Position numbers and translations under genes: made by a program. DNA of 64,000 nucleotides from Turritopsis dohrnii (Eukaryota; Cnidaria; Hydrozoa; Anthoathecata; Oceaniidae): assembly GCA_027922465.2 (NCBI GenBank), contig BQMF02000138.1, positions 620,001-684,000 on the forward strand. Direction: 5' to 3'. Below, one piece after another: positions 22,385 to 33,327 of this stretch; positions within the stretch are counted from its first letter, which is position 1; every line of letters begins with the position of its first letter. Under the pieces are notes generated by a model, which was not told where the DNA came from, did not search any database, and worked only from the letters and a program-made list of their open reading frames with translations.

Positions 22385-22935
22385 TTGAAAGGTTGTATTT
22401 GCAATGTACCCTTTGATACTTCTGTGACCAATGTATTTCCATGGGAGCTGACGTTTAGTTATCATAAAACTGAAAAGAAAGTTAGCTTTCCATGGACATG
22501 TTTACTTTGCGTCTGTCTTGAAGAAGATAAAAAACCACCAGATTTGTTCAGATTGAACACAAAGGAAACAATGTTCTATAATAGTTTCTCCTCAATTGAA
22601 GAAATTGACATTACCCCTGGGGAAGGTCAGCAACCTAGTTCTCTGTTGACAGAAGCGTTATGAAGAAATTATTCAGTTATTTCTACATTTCTACTATTTC
22701 CACTTTATTACTGATAAAAGTCATAGATTCTTACATAATGGTCACTGTTTCCACATTGATCAGATAAACAATTTTAAATGGCTTTCTTTTTCACCTAATG
22801 CTGATGGTGGATTTTGTTTACCTTGTGTTCTCTTTGCTGATAAATTTCCTAACGTGAAACTCAAAAATAAGAGTCTACTTTTTCAAGCTGTCAAAGCCCA
22901 GCTCAAGTGCCTGTACTTAGAATTAAAATCATAAA
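22385..22935 (+). pseudogene. Decayed hAT-superfamily transposase N-terminus (TTF-type zinc finger)
   Basis: The frame from about 22646 to 22934 reads WLSFSPNADGGFCLPCVLFA at its centre. This is the W-L-x-F-S ... G-F-C-x2-C-x-L-F signature of the TTF/ZMYM-type finger found before hAT transposase domains. It is preceded by YEEIIQLFLHF, with no start codon. An overlapping frame at 22385-22663 (ending QQPSSLLTEAL) looks like the upstream part in another phase, so a frameshift separates them. The catalytic hAT domain is absent: the reading stops within 50 codons of the finger and the sequence beyond is non-coding. Confidence 0.6.
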
Positions 22936-24698
22936 AAGGCACCAGTAGATGGTAAAAAAATCTTGTCATCAATTTTCTCTTTCATTTATCACACTTTTTA
23001 GTCAAGAAGCAAAGAAAGACAAGTTGGTTCAACAAAATAAGTAAAAATATAACCAATTAGCTATCTAATTGTCTGAAAAATAGAAACTGCTTTCACTCTC
23101 CAGAAAAAAAAGATTGCTTGTGTTTTTTTTAATTTCAGCTTTTCTTATTTTCCTTTGTATCTATGGATACAAAGTTATTCATTACTCATTTTTTAATTGA
23201 ATTTTAACACTTATGTTAATGTGTTTGTCTTCATTTTTTCAAATGCATGGTAGGATGTGTGCGATGTGAGCTGCCATAAAAGCTCATTTATCAAATGACT
23301 TTCTTCAATGTTGTATTAGTATGAAGGCATGAAGGGTATATCATTTTAGTTTTAACACATGTATAGAAATTGTTTTAACTTTGTTTAAATCGCTTTAGAC
23401 ATGTTATTTCGTTTTGCCTATATATGTTCAAATGTGTAAATCAATGTGATGTTGCTGTCCATGTCTGGTTCCATATGCGAACCTAGGCATGTTGATGAAG
23501 CCTGATATTGGCAGAAACAGTGACGGAGTGATTGACGTGTATGTAACAAACATCGCGGTGTTTTCAATGTAGTTAAGTTAGTAGGTAAAGTGAATAAATA
23601 TTGTGTTTTGCATGGACATCGGAACAAAAAAATTACTTCTTTTTTCTGATCACCTTAATAACCCGTGAAAAGCCTAATGCCACCAGCCCAACAAGAATTG
23701 TAAGGTCTAGGCAACAAACTTTGTCGAGAAGAGCTACGACATTTTTCGGGAAATCCGATATCAATCAGGAAACATGAATGTTCCGATATTTTAGAAAAAG
23801 TTGAAATGAGTTCTACTTTTTCTATTTGTGTTCTGAATAGAAATGAGGATAAGGAAATGAACCAATCAAATTTTAGTATTCGTTAAATTCCAAACAAATT
23901 CTATCAGCATTTAGGTTTATTTTACATAAGCCTGTGACGCGCTGAACCAGAAAACTAACATTTTTCATCATGGGACTTGACTTGATTAAACAGCGAGTCA
24001 TTCCCAGGACTTCGTCGAAGAAGTTTCTTCCCCTCTTTCTTTTTCAACGGCTTATCTCCGAATTTGACTGACATGTGTTGAATAAATCGCTATGTTGTAT
24101 TTTATGAATTTTGTTTGCTGCATCTTCCTTCATGTTCATTTTTAAAAGAGACCTAACTTTATGTAACCCTCTCAAGCAGAAAACGCGATTTGTTCACATG
24201 CGCAGCATTTCTTAAGTTCTTGAAAATATCTTACTTTGCTATTTTTTCTTTTTTTAACAATTATTTTGGATGTAGAGCTGGTTTTATGGAATTATGACCT
24301 ACCAATTTCACTTTGAAGTTTTATCTTACCCTTCAATGAAGTCACAATTCGAAAGCCTTTTTTGGGAAAATGTTCATTGTCACAAAATCTTGCATAATAG
24401 TTATCTAAGGTGTCGATAACGTTTTAAGTTCGAAATCCTCAGAAACGAGTGCTAGTGTTCATATTGTCTGCCTTTCAAAATATGCCAGGTGTTTCAAAGA
24501 GAAATTTTCATTCCGCCTTACTATATTCGCAAATGCTTTGGTTATCCGATAAATTAAATGCCTATATTCTCTCATTATGTAGTGACCTGGAACAAGATCT
24601 TGACCATATCCAAGGGATAACTTACCAGGAAATGGAAAAATAAGGGAAAAAAGATTTGAAGAGAAAAAGCAGTTAATTCTTTGTAATACATAAATTCA
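22936..24698. other. No gene recognised
   Basis: AT-rich spacer with scattered short frames on both strands and no motif I can support. Confidence 0.5.
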
Positions 24699-24942
24699 TT
24701 AAAGGAGTGGTATCGTCATTTCAAATTTTATGACAAATTTTAGTTTAAAAAATGTATAGTTAACCTGCGTTAAAGCTTTTTTAAAAAACGTTTTACTTCC
24801 GAAGATATTGAGTTTTTAATTTTTTTATAAACCCCCGTCTTTTTTTCTGATGAAAAGCGTGTGACGTCATTGAAGAAGTTTCATTTATTTTTACTTGTTA
24901 TGTCAGTGGAAAGGAGCGTATTAGTTTCTCATGTTTTCAAAA

Positions 24943-25250
24943 ATCATGAGTGAGAATTCAAGTGAAGAGGAATCAGATGTTCTCAGCGAAGATGAAGAAT
25001 GTAGCAATGAGTTTTATTCAAGGATTTCAAAGAGAATTTTAGCCGTTTGAGCAATATAGTTTTGACCCAGTTGCTGTAAAGAACATGAAGAAGTCCGGAT
25101 GATGATTTTGATGACAAAAATGCTTTACCGGAGAGAGTTGGCAACAAACAGTGATGCAAGTGTGTTGCAAAGAAGTTTATGCGATCGAAGACGATAAATT
25201 TCAAAATAATTTTTTGTACAAATCAAAACGAAAAAAAAAAAATACATGCA
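24943..25250 (+). pseudogene. Broken acidic and cysteine-containing frame inside the TTAA element
   Basis: An ATG-initiated acidic start (MSENSSEEESDVLSEDEE) is followed by stops and frame changes. Readable pieces include DDDFDDKNALPERVGN, then CKC and CCKEVYAIEDDKF. The order acidic tail, GN, CxC, CC resembles the P2X7-tail-like zinc module frequent in invertebrate transposons. That resemblance is from memory of the pattern and is weak. Confidence 0.35.
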
Positions 25251-25849
25251 ATATTGAGTTGATCATTGATCGTAGTAAAATTCATATATTGAAAGTTAAC
25301 GTTTTTCCAATTTTCCGTTTTCCGTGCAGGAGTTCAAGAATCAATAGCTCATTCTATGAAAACAATAATGAAATAATCGGTGAAACGGAATAATATTCAA
25401 ATGCCCAGTTCGAAGAGAAACACGAAAACAAAAATCGAAAAAACACTTGCACACAGAAAGTAAAAGTTCACCTATGTATAACGAAAAGTGTAGATAAAAC
25501 ATTAAAGTAAAACTCCTTATAACATGTTTACCACCAAATTTCTTCCAAAACATGATTCTTTAAAATATAAGGGACGTAAAGATGGTCTCGCTTCAACTTT
25601 GCAATCCATATTTTTTTTAAATATGAATTTTAGGTAATCTAAGCAAACTAATGTTCTGTCCTTTGGTTGAGTCACTGTCACATCCCACAGCAGCACAAAT
25701 AACCATGTTTTTCATTAGATTTAAAAAAAAAAACTTAGTTATTGCTTGAATTTCAAAGAACACTCGCTCGATTTGAATGCAAAACATCGCATCAACACTG
25801 AATATAACTTCTTCAATGACGTCACATAATTATTACTAACTAGCCGCCA

Positions 25850-26681
25850 AGGCGGCGTCGCTCGCCGCCCATGTCCACCTGCTTTGTATCACTGTATCAA
25901 TAAACGTCAATTTTCCTTATAAACGGCTCGTACAACCAGAAGCAGATTCGAAGTCACAACCTCTGGTAAAACAAATCTTTTATCAGTGTAACAATACACT
26001 CAAAACGTAGAGAGAGAAAACTTCAACTTTTTATTAACTTTTGTTTTAAAATGTTACGCACTCTAACATGGGTGCTATCAAACGTAAGGGGGAAATGGTT
26101 TCTCTTCTTAAAAAGATCACGCGGGAGGAGAGAAAAAAAGGCACGTGCTGAATGAATAAAATGAATAAAAAAACGTTCGATCTGATTAAAATAGATTAAA
26201 AGAAATCGATTAAACAACTATTATGACAAAAGCAAAAAAAAATATTTTGTATCATGATACTCTTTTTTTACCTATCGGTCTTTAAACATTTTGATTGCTC
26301 GAAAAAAAGTTCACCCGTCTCAGACAGTCAGGCAAGGATACGTTAGGATACACTGGTAAACCGCACATGCTACCACGTTCTGCCACTGCTGCTTTATGTC
26401 CAAAACGTTTAATCAGTTAGTTTCTTTGTATTTAGTTGCTGTATTATTTTCAAAGCCAAGTCAACGTGGAATATAAAACTAACAATAATGATAAAAACAA
26501 AACGTTATTCCTATTAGTTCTTCAGCCAAAAAAAGTCACGTTCGATTGGGGTTGCAATGTATTTGCTTCGAACTCACGTCACACACACAAAAAAGAAATA
26601 ATTTCGCTCACAACTCAATCTACCATTTTGCGTGACAGACAAACAAACAGACAAACAGAGAATCGGCTATTAATATATAGA
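25850..26681 (-). mobile_element. Helitron-like element, solitary copy
   Basis: On the minus strand it begins TCTATATATTAATA and ends with the hairpin GGCGGC-GAGCGAC-GCCGCC, then TTGGCGG and CTAG. The flanks are A on one side and T on the other, with no target duplication, as expected for Helitrons. Its body is the same as the units at 42.2-45.6 kb. It has no Rep-helicase, so it is non-autonomous. It is inserted in the TTAA element. Confidence 0.85.
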
Positions 26682-26861
26682 TTTATTCAGCGTTTTAAGC
26701 CTATGTTTTAAAGTGGCATTTTATAGCGAAAAAACGACTTTTTTTTTCCAAATTAAATTTATTTTGTAGTATCTACATTAAAACAAGGGATATACGAAGA
26801 AAAAAAAATTTTTTTAAATTTTCATGATACCACTCCTTTAAAAAAGAATGCAATTGAATGA

Positions 26862-27115
26862 AACAGAAAACATTGGTGGCCTTTAATAGCCCCAGATATA
26901 TATAATATAAAAATCCAAAAAAGGATTGTTGCATATGTCTTCCGTATATACATCTTTGCTCAAATAGGTAAATATGAAGTTTACTTTTTTTGACACACAC
27001 GTCTGATAAATGATCTGTTGGCATCTGAATATCATACTCAAATGTTATACAGAAAAACATTGGTGCCCTTTAGTAGAGCCCCAGGTATAATATATAACAT
27101 AAATCTAAAATTTTC
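26862..27115. repeat. Direct duplication of about 60 bp
   Basis: A segment with gaaaacattggtggccttta, then gagccccag or tagccccag, and tataatatataacataaatc occurs at about 26862-26920 and 27050-27112 with moderate divergence. Confidence 0.6.
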
Positions 27116-27254
27116 GGCAATTTCTCTCAAAGCCATTTGTGGCTTGTGCTATGCTTTACATACAATGTCTGTTTTTTTTATCTTCAAACATAACTCCCAA
27201 TCCTAGACATATTGCTCACGCAACTTGTAATTTCCACTTGATTTCTTGATTTCA

Positions 27255-27431
27255 TTCCAGTTTACGTTTGCATACTTCACAAATAAACTGTGGATGAACT
27301 GTTGGAATATCCTCTGTCAAATTATGCCCAAATAACTGGAGTATTTCATCTTTACAATACATTACTTTCTTCGGATTCTTATACTTGTTATAAGTCTTTA
27401 TTTTGTTGGTACATACACGACATACACACTT
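27255..27431 (-). pseudogene. Orphan cysteine-rich zinc-module exon (transposon/RAG1-N-terminus-like)
   Basis: On the minus strand this reads KCVCRVCTNKIKTYNKYKN near the start, then LQLFGHNLTEDIPTVHPQFI and CEVCKRKLE. The pattern C-x2-C, then about 40 residues, then DxxxVHPxxIC-x2-C is a zinc module I associate with RAG1-like and other cut-and-paste transposon proteins in invertebrates. The frame is bounded by stops on both sides and no neighbouring exons were found, so it is probably a relic. The family name is tentative. Confidence 0.45.
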
Positions 27432-30139
27432 TCAATCTTTGAAACATCCCTATAAATATTGCCAATAACTTGATGAAAATTTGAACTGAAAAGACAATTA
27501 TTCCATCAGATATAAAAGGACTACTTACATAATAACAAATTCAGTCCGTTTACTGCAGTAACGTCTATCCAAGTGCCGCTTGAAAATACAAAGTGCTGCT
27601 ACTAATAATTAACTAATAAAATGCAATCTATGGTCATCAAAGATACCTTAAAACTTATTTACAACACCTTCAGACTTTATCTATAGCAGAAATTGAGTCC
27701 TGAAACACTCACGTCTTAACAACATGAGGTGCTCGTCTAATAACTTTTACCCACGTGTTTTATAGTTTTTCTCCTTTGGCACGTCGACAGTCCAGGCACA
27801 CTTACTCTATGATAACTCAGGAATGTGTTTCTTTGCTAGGCACCACTCAGAGTTTTGAGAACACAGTTAAAATAATCAATTAAGTTTCAGTTCCCCTACG
27901 ACATACGATTTATCATTCGCCATTTTAAACTTCCGCTGATAACGGAGTTAGAACATAAAAGGGGTTGCCGACACAATAGCGACACAAAAGAAACAACAAC
28001 AGATTTTTAAGATATTAAAGCCGTTCACTATCCATCTCTCTCACACACACCTGATGAAATGTAACAATGATATAACAAGTTTTAATTCGATTTATTAGAA
28101 AAGTGAATCTACACGAAAACACACGATAATGTGTTTTCCAAACCCTTTTCAAACGAAAACTGCGGGCCGCAAATTGCGTAACATTACTAATTCGAATAAG
28201 TATTATCTAAAATGCACATTTCATTAAAAAGATACGGTGATCAAATTTGGTCAATGAAACGCTTTTTAAGCTTTCAATTTTGCGATAGCCAGCAGCCTCA
28301 ATTGATTGAGAAAGTACTTAATGGGAAATGAGATAAATGGAAAAACAAAACATTATTTTAATTCGTTAATGTAGTAAACTATCTTATTATACTAATCCGC
28401 GTTGTGCATGCCACTTTAATTTTAGACAGTGTTTTGTTATTTTAAAACTTACGGTCAAAATCTTCTTAATCGTGGTCATATAGCGGCAGTCGGACCATTG
28501 AAGAAACTCCTCCACTGCAACTGTAACGAACATTTGTTCTGACACGTGATCGCCTTTTCGCCGTTTTTATTGGTTGTCGAAATCGAACAAACTATAGTGA
28601 CAATGTTCGTTGATAAGAAATCCATTTTCATTAATCGTTTGACGAACGAACAGGTCTGTACGAAGGTATTATTATAAAACGTTGATTGTTTAATTTTTTG
28701 CTTTTCTTTTTTTGTTTTTGCCCCCGCAGCGAGCGTAAGCGAGCGAGGAGGCATAGTAGTTTCATGAGATAGGCGAATGCAACATTTTACTTTGTATATG
28801 TTTTAGCTCTAAATAATCTTTCGTTCGATAAATTTTATTCAATGCACTGATTTTTGGCGGATCTTGCCTTAAAAAGATTTTAATTGGATTTTTGTGTATG
28901 CAAGAAAGCCTACAATTTGTCGTTCTTCTTGTTTTCCGTCTTCCTGTCCTCCCCCAAACCTGGCGTGATCATAATCAATAAAACCTTCTTACATTTTTTT
29001 CTTGATTTTTATGTAAACTTTGGCTATTTCTTGTTTCGAATCAAAGTTTGAAACGCAGATTTCTAAGGATTTTTCGCTTGAATTTTTTTTTTGAAAAAGT
29101 TTTTTTTTCTTTTGGCTCTTACAGAATTTCTTTAAAAAATCTTAATCTTATTTTGATTATAAAAATACGTATCCATGGTTTTAGTTCACACATTTCTTTT
29201 GTTTGTAGCAAATGCTTTCTGATGTTACTTGTTAAGCCTTATTTACACTTTTTGAAAGGTATAAATTAGCATTAGTGTGACATAGGACTAAGAGATAACA
29301 AAAAGTAACAAGACTTTGTTTGTTTTTGTTTCCGTTGTATAAGCTTGCAATGTATAGCTTGCTGCGTGTACAAATTGGAATGCTTGAGAGCGGGGGCATT
29401 TTTAGCTAAAGCTACATACTAGTTTACTTTACTTGAGGCTTCTTATATCCAAATGTGAAATTCGTGACAGGGAGCATAGAAACCATATGGCTATACGTTA
29501 TACATTAACAGAAATCATATGAGCAAGAACAACTACAACAACTTTAATATTTTAATCGATTTTATTTCAACTTCAAATTTCAGTTACTAGTCTTATTATA
29601 ATAATCCACGTTGTACATATCACTTTTATTTTAGACGGTGATATATTTAGTTTTTCTTTAACGGCAAAACCTTTTTATTTTTTTCCTTTTCGTCGTAAAA
29701 CCACGTAGATGCGAGAGACACTTTTTTCACGATAATTCCAAAAGCACGTGGCATCTGACGTCAGTTTTTTTTTATGATCACGGGAATCATGCATCAAAAT
29801 TATACATGTATACATTTTTCTTCCTCTCGTTGGGTGCTCCCGACGAGCTACAAAATATGTAAATTTCAGTCCAGATTATTTACTTTGACTGCAACGTCAA
29901 GAGAAATATCGTTCTTGTCAACATCCACAAAGTGTTGCGAAATCTTCCTTTCTCCTCTCAGCGCACTCACTGTCGTACGAATCAATTTAAAGAAAATCTT
30001 ACGTCGAAGCCATGCTAACGTTTCGCCTTTAGATGTTCGTGTTTTTTTCGCAATCTTTTCTGCCAGTTTGCTGGATGCTTCTCGAGCCATTCCTCCGGTT
30101 ACGTTGAAGATCAAAGGAGTAAATGTTCCATGATCAACC
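27432..30139. other. No gene recognised
   Basis: AT-rich spacer. A segment of about 70 bp around tcttattata and cactttaattttagac is present twice in direct orientation (about 28382-28450 and 29588-29656). The GC-rich island gcgagcgtaagcgagcg lies at about 28730. No exon could be supported. Confidence 0.45.
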
Positions 30140-30405
30140 ATTGCATCCGCAATCGAACGCGACGTTTTTGGGGAAATATCTCGAGAACCAATAGGGATAA
30201 CTGACGTTTTCTAGGGTCCGCGATACAGGTGATGGGGTGACGCAACATTCGGGCCTAAATTTAATTTGGTACTGCGGCTATGACGTCATCAAAATCTTTG
30301 AACGACAATATTTCTGCAACGGTTGGTCGTAGCGAAACGATCCCATACATTTTTTTGATCAGTTTTTCAAGCTCTACAGCATCAGTACACTTTGCAGTCC
30401 CGATT
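30140..30405 (+). mobile_element. Helitron-like fragment, inverted relative to those at 12.4-13.0 kb
   Basis: It carries the reverse complement of the gtagagctcgaaaaactgat, atgtatgggatcgtttcgct, gatgacgtca and attggttaccgagataa blocks at 12.4 kb. Neither element terminus is present. Confidence 0.6.
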
Positions 30406-30507
30406 CCTTGATTGAAATTTACGCACACGGTTATCAATATCAACAGTTATCAATACCACGAAGACTTTCTTCAAAGACGAATATCAAGGGTAACTGTAAT
30501 TCAGAAC

Positions 30508-31404
30508 ATGAAATCCTATATAATCGCAATCCCTGGGATACTGGCATTCATATTGACTTTATCAAATATCAAAATAGCCCTTAGTTCAAATCCAAAAACC
30601 CAACAGATTATGATTTTGATAAATGTCTGCCTGTGTGATGCTGTGGCGTTTTTTACGTCTTTCTTCTATATTGGTCTACCGGAATTTTCGTCGATATTTA
30701 TGATGGCAGTTTCATCTTTACATGCTACATCTCTATTTGGAACATTGATGCAATCACTCAATTTGTATATATTTGTAAGTCACCCGTACAGGTATGAAGA
30801 GATTATGACATTAAAGGTAGTAGCTTTATTGATTTGCTTATCATGGATTTCACCAGCATCCGCATTTGCGTTTTGTCTTTTCGAAAAGGAGGTCAGAACA
30901 CAAATTACTGTACTAATGCCATTTGGTGACTTCTATACTCGCCTTAGTCCAAGAATACTGATGGTTATTTTTTCATCTTTCTGCTGTGGTACCATTATTT
31001 GCGTTGCTATATGTATAAATAGAATTCGTAATATTCACATAAGGAACATAACCCAAACAGCAAACCATTTGAACAACCAAACGATGGATCGACTTTCCTT
31101 CCTTACGTTGAAACAACATCTGAAAGATATATTTAAGCTGAACATCTGCACTGTCATATTGATTACTCCAACTTTTCTTGTACATATTGTAATAATGCTT
31201 CATGATACAATTTTAATGCGCTGGATTGGAATGGTTTTACCAGTCGTATGTCAACTGTCAAACCCTATCGTTTATGCCTTCACACAAAAGCAATTGCGTA
31301 ATGAATATCTAAAACTCATCAACTCTGTTATTGAAATTTTTGCAAGAAGTGCAAGTACTGGTCCAATGTCCTCGATAGCTAACAATGGACCAGCTGCTAC
31401 ATAA
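30508..31404 (+). CDS. Intronless rhodopsin-family GPCR, paralogue 1
   Basis: 298 codons from the ATG at 30508; the open frame extends upstream only without an ATG. Seven hydrophobic segments are visible. TM1 keeps an Asn (LTLSNIKIA), TM2 its Asp (LINVCLCDAVAF), and TM7 has NPIVYAF followed by the amphipathic QLRNEYLKL. The DRY box at the end of TM3 is SLNLYIFVSHPYRY, so Arg3.50 is Leu and the acidic residue is Asn. There is no TM3 cysteine for the usual disulfide, and TM6 lacks CWxP (ITPTFL). The third intracellular loop is basic (QHLKDIFKLN). The protein is clearly related to the gene at 36.7-37.6 kb. Ligand unknown. The absent DRY arginine makes conventional G-protein coupling uncertain. 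Confidence 0.85.
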   Translation: MKSYIIAIPGILAFILTLSNIKIALSSNPKTQQIMILINVCLCDAVAFFTSFFYIGLPEFSSIFMMAVSSLHATSLFGTLMQSLNLYIFVSHPYRYEEIMTLKVVALLICLSWISPASAFAFCLFEKEVRTQITVLMPFGDFYTRLSPRILMVIFSSFCCGTIICVAICINRIRNIHIRNITQTANHLNNQTMDRLSFLTLKQHLKDIFKLNICTVILITPTFLVHIVIMLHDTILMRWIGMVLPVVCQLSNPIVYAFTQKQLRNEYLKLINSVIEIFARSASTGPMSSIANNGPAAT

Positions 31405-31786
31405 AAAGGGCTTCATTAGAATAGAAGTAGTTATTATGAAGAATATATGAAAACATCCATTTGTGAAGTTTTTCTTATACTTATTTTAACTCTTACTTGC
31501 AGTTTTTTGTACGTACTTTTTTAACAACGGTTGACAAGGTTTGCCAATTTTTAAGCAGCAAATCTATAATGGGAATATTTATGGATGGCTTTCTCAATCT
31601 TACTATTTTTCACATGCTTGGACAAAAGTTTGATTTTGACCAAGTTCTTATACCTACCACAAAAAAGATGCTGAGATACCAGCTTCAATAGCCTTTCCCG
31701 AATTTCTGTTTAAACACCGTGTTAATGCCTTGCTATCAAGTTTTTCCTCGATTCTATTGTTTCACTTATTGCATTTCTTATTACTT
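31405..31786. other. 3' flank of the GPCR, no gene
   Basis: AT-rich; a 64-codon frame here has no recognisable features. Confidence 0.5.
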
Positions 31787-32172
31787 ATGGTGTGATCACA
31801 TGATAGGGGCTAGCCCGGTAAACCGGACTGGCTCGGTTAGGTGGGCTGATAAATTTTCTTGATCACATGGAAAAGTATCAGCCCGCTTAACAGGGCTGAA
31901 GAATTGATCACGTGATATTTGTTATATTTTTCAACCTTACGCACGCGCCATGTTTGCAATTTCATCCCAGCAAAGGGGGCCAGCCCGATTAAAAGCCATC
32001 ACCTGAGAAATTCGTCAGCTCGCTTTACTGAGATTTCCGTTAAATAAAGCGAAGTCTCGGCAAAGCGGGATGGCTCGTTTCCCATGTGATCACAAACACA
32101 AATTTATGACATTTTCTTAATAGTAGCGAGATCTAGGCAAACCGAGCTGGCCCCCTCCATATGATCACCCCT
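31787..32172. repeat. GC-richer foldback repeat with tgatcac motifs
   Basis: The ends are imperfect inverted repeats (gtgatcacatgataggggct and the complement of ggccccctccatatgatcac). Between them are several more inverted segments (cccggtaaaccgg, gatcacatgg, tgatcacgtga). It looks like a complete non-autonomous foldback element of about 385 bp. Confidence 0.65.
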
Positions 32173-32439
32173 TTAGTAATACTTACTTATTACTAGCATT
32201 CCGGAGTGGGATGATCAAAATCTTTACAACGAGGCGATACTAGTTGGCTTAGCCATAACACGATGTTTAAACAGAAATTCGTGGAAAGGTCTATTTCCTT
32301 TGATTAAGTTTATGCCTTTGTTCGAAAATTAATGTATAATTGAGAATAAATTGAGCATAAAAGGATTAAAGTGACTAGTGAACAAGCTAAAAACTAGTTT
32401 CTGCATAATCTAAAATGGAGGAATTCAATGATGAAGTAT

Positions 32440-33010
32440 TTAAGTAAGTAAGTAGTAAGTATGGGAGTTTTTAGTCCTTGGGATTCCATCCGTAATGGTT
32501 GGCTATTCTGTTAGCCGACTTGCAACTAATTAGGGAGATTCGTAAACTCGACGAGCCTGTTACACGAAAAAAATCAAATACTTGTGAGAATTCTTTTGAA
32601 ACTGTTTTACTAAAACGGTACTTCAGAGATTTAAAGCCTTTTGTTGTATCAAAGGAAACATCATTACTTTGCACGCTTATTTCAAGTGTTGATGTGAAGT
32701 TTCTAATGACTTTGTAGGGAAAAATTCACGAACAACTCTACTAAGCTGTACACAATTCCCTACAAATCTATAGAAAAATAGTTTCGTGTAAACGAAACAT
32801 GATTTTTCCGAATCCCGCTAATAGTTGACTTACCGCCAGAATTACGTATAGCATTGCCCAAAGGTCAGTGTGCAGTCAGTCGATGGCTCCTAATGGGCTG
32901 ATACGCTGCTTTTGATACGCATGTGAGTGGAGTGTCGAGATGCGACATGACTAGACTTGAATGCAGGTCGCAGCGGTCGCACTCAAAGATACTAACCACT
33001 ACACCATCAC
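32440..33010 (-). mobile_element. tRNA-derived SINE, copy 1 (interrupted)
   Basis: Read on the minus strand it begins with the tRNA-like head (ggtgtagtggttagtat, then the degenerate B box cattcaagtc) and ends with ccaaggactaaaaactccc plus a short (TTAC)n tail (plus strand 32440-32462). It matches the plus-strand copy at 55.95-56.48 kb but carries a 287-bp insertion at 32531-32817. Confidence 0.75.
32531..32817. mobile_element. 287-bp dispersed element inside the SINE
   Basis: Identical 5-bp direct repeats ctaat (32526-32530 and 32818-32822) flank it. The other SINE copy has the empty site (gcaactcttagttgac). A second copy lies at 36260-36534. The ends are short and nearly inverted (gattcgtaaac and cgaatccc), with subterminal gttacacgaaa and tttcgtgtaaac forming a further inverted pair. 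No ORF. Confidence 0.75.
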
Positions 33011-33327
33011 TGTACAATGCAGAATGCACAATGTGGTGCATTATCTACACTTACATATCAGAAAGGTCCTTTTCTTTGCTATCTTATTTTATTACCAGGG
33101 TCAACTTTCTGCACGCATCAACATCATCATGCTTTGATTGTAAGAACTTTTTTATTTGTTATTTAAAACACTTGAATTTTACATCAATTTATAAGAACTG
33201 TTCTAAGTTTGTCAAAAATTAATGTTTTGGAAGGTGATGAGAAAAAAAAAATCCAGAAAAAAGAAAAAGCAATTTTATTAACAAACAGTACTCTTAACTT
33301 TGTATTTTTTTAGAAACACACTCTGTA

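Larger units (their letters stand above)
24703..26837. mobile_element. TTAA-flanked TIR transposon (Kolobok- or piggyBac-like), degraded
   Basis: TTAA target sites at 24699-24702 and 26838-26841 flank perfect 12-bp inverted ends (aggagtggtatc and gataccactcct). TTAA duplication is typical of piggyBac and Kolobok. The interior holds a broken zinc-module frame near its left end and a complete Helitron unit at 25850-26681. Without the Helitron the element would be about 1.3 kb. Confidence 0.75.

Noticed and set aside
28476..28754. A minus-strand frame and the GC-rich gcgagcgtaagcgagcg segment as a possible Helitron 3' end.
   Set aside because: No CTRR terminus or matching 5' end was found, and the frame has no recognisable motif.
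29774..30141. Overlapping long frames on both strands (about 119 and 91 codons).
   Set aside because: The downstream part is Helitron-like repeat sequence and neither frame has family features; mutual overlap suggests chance.
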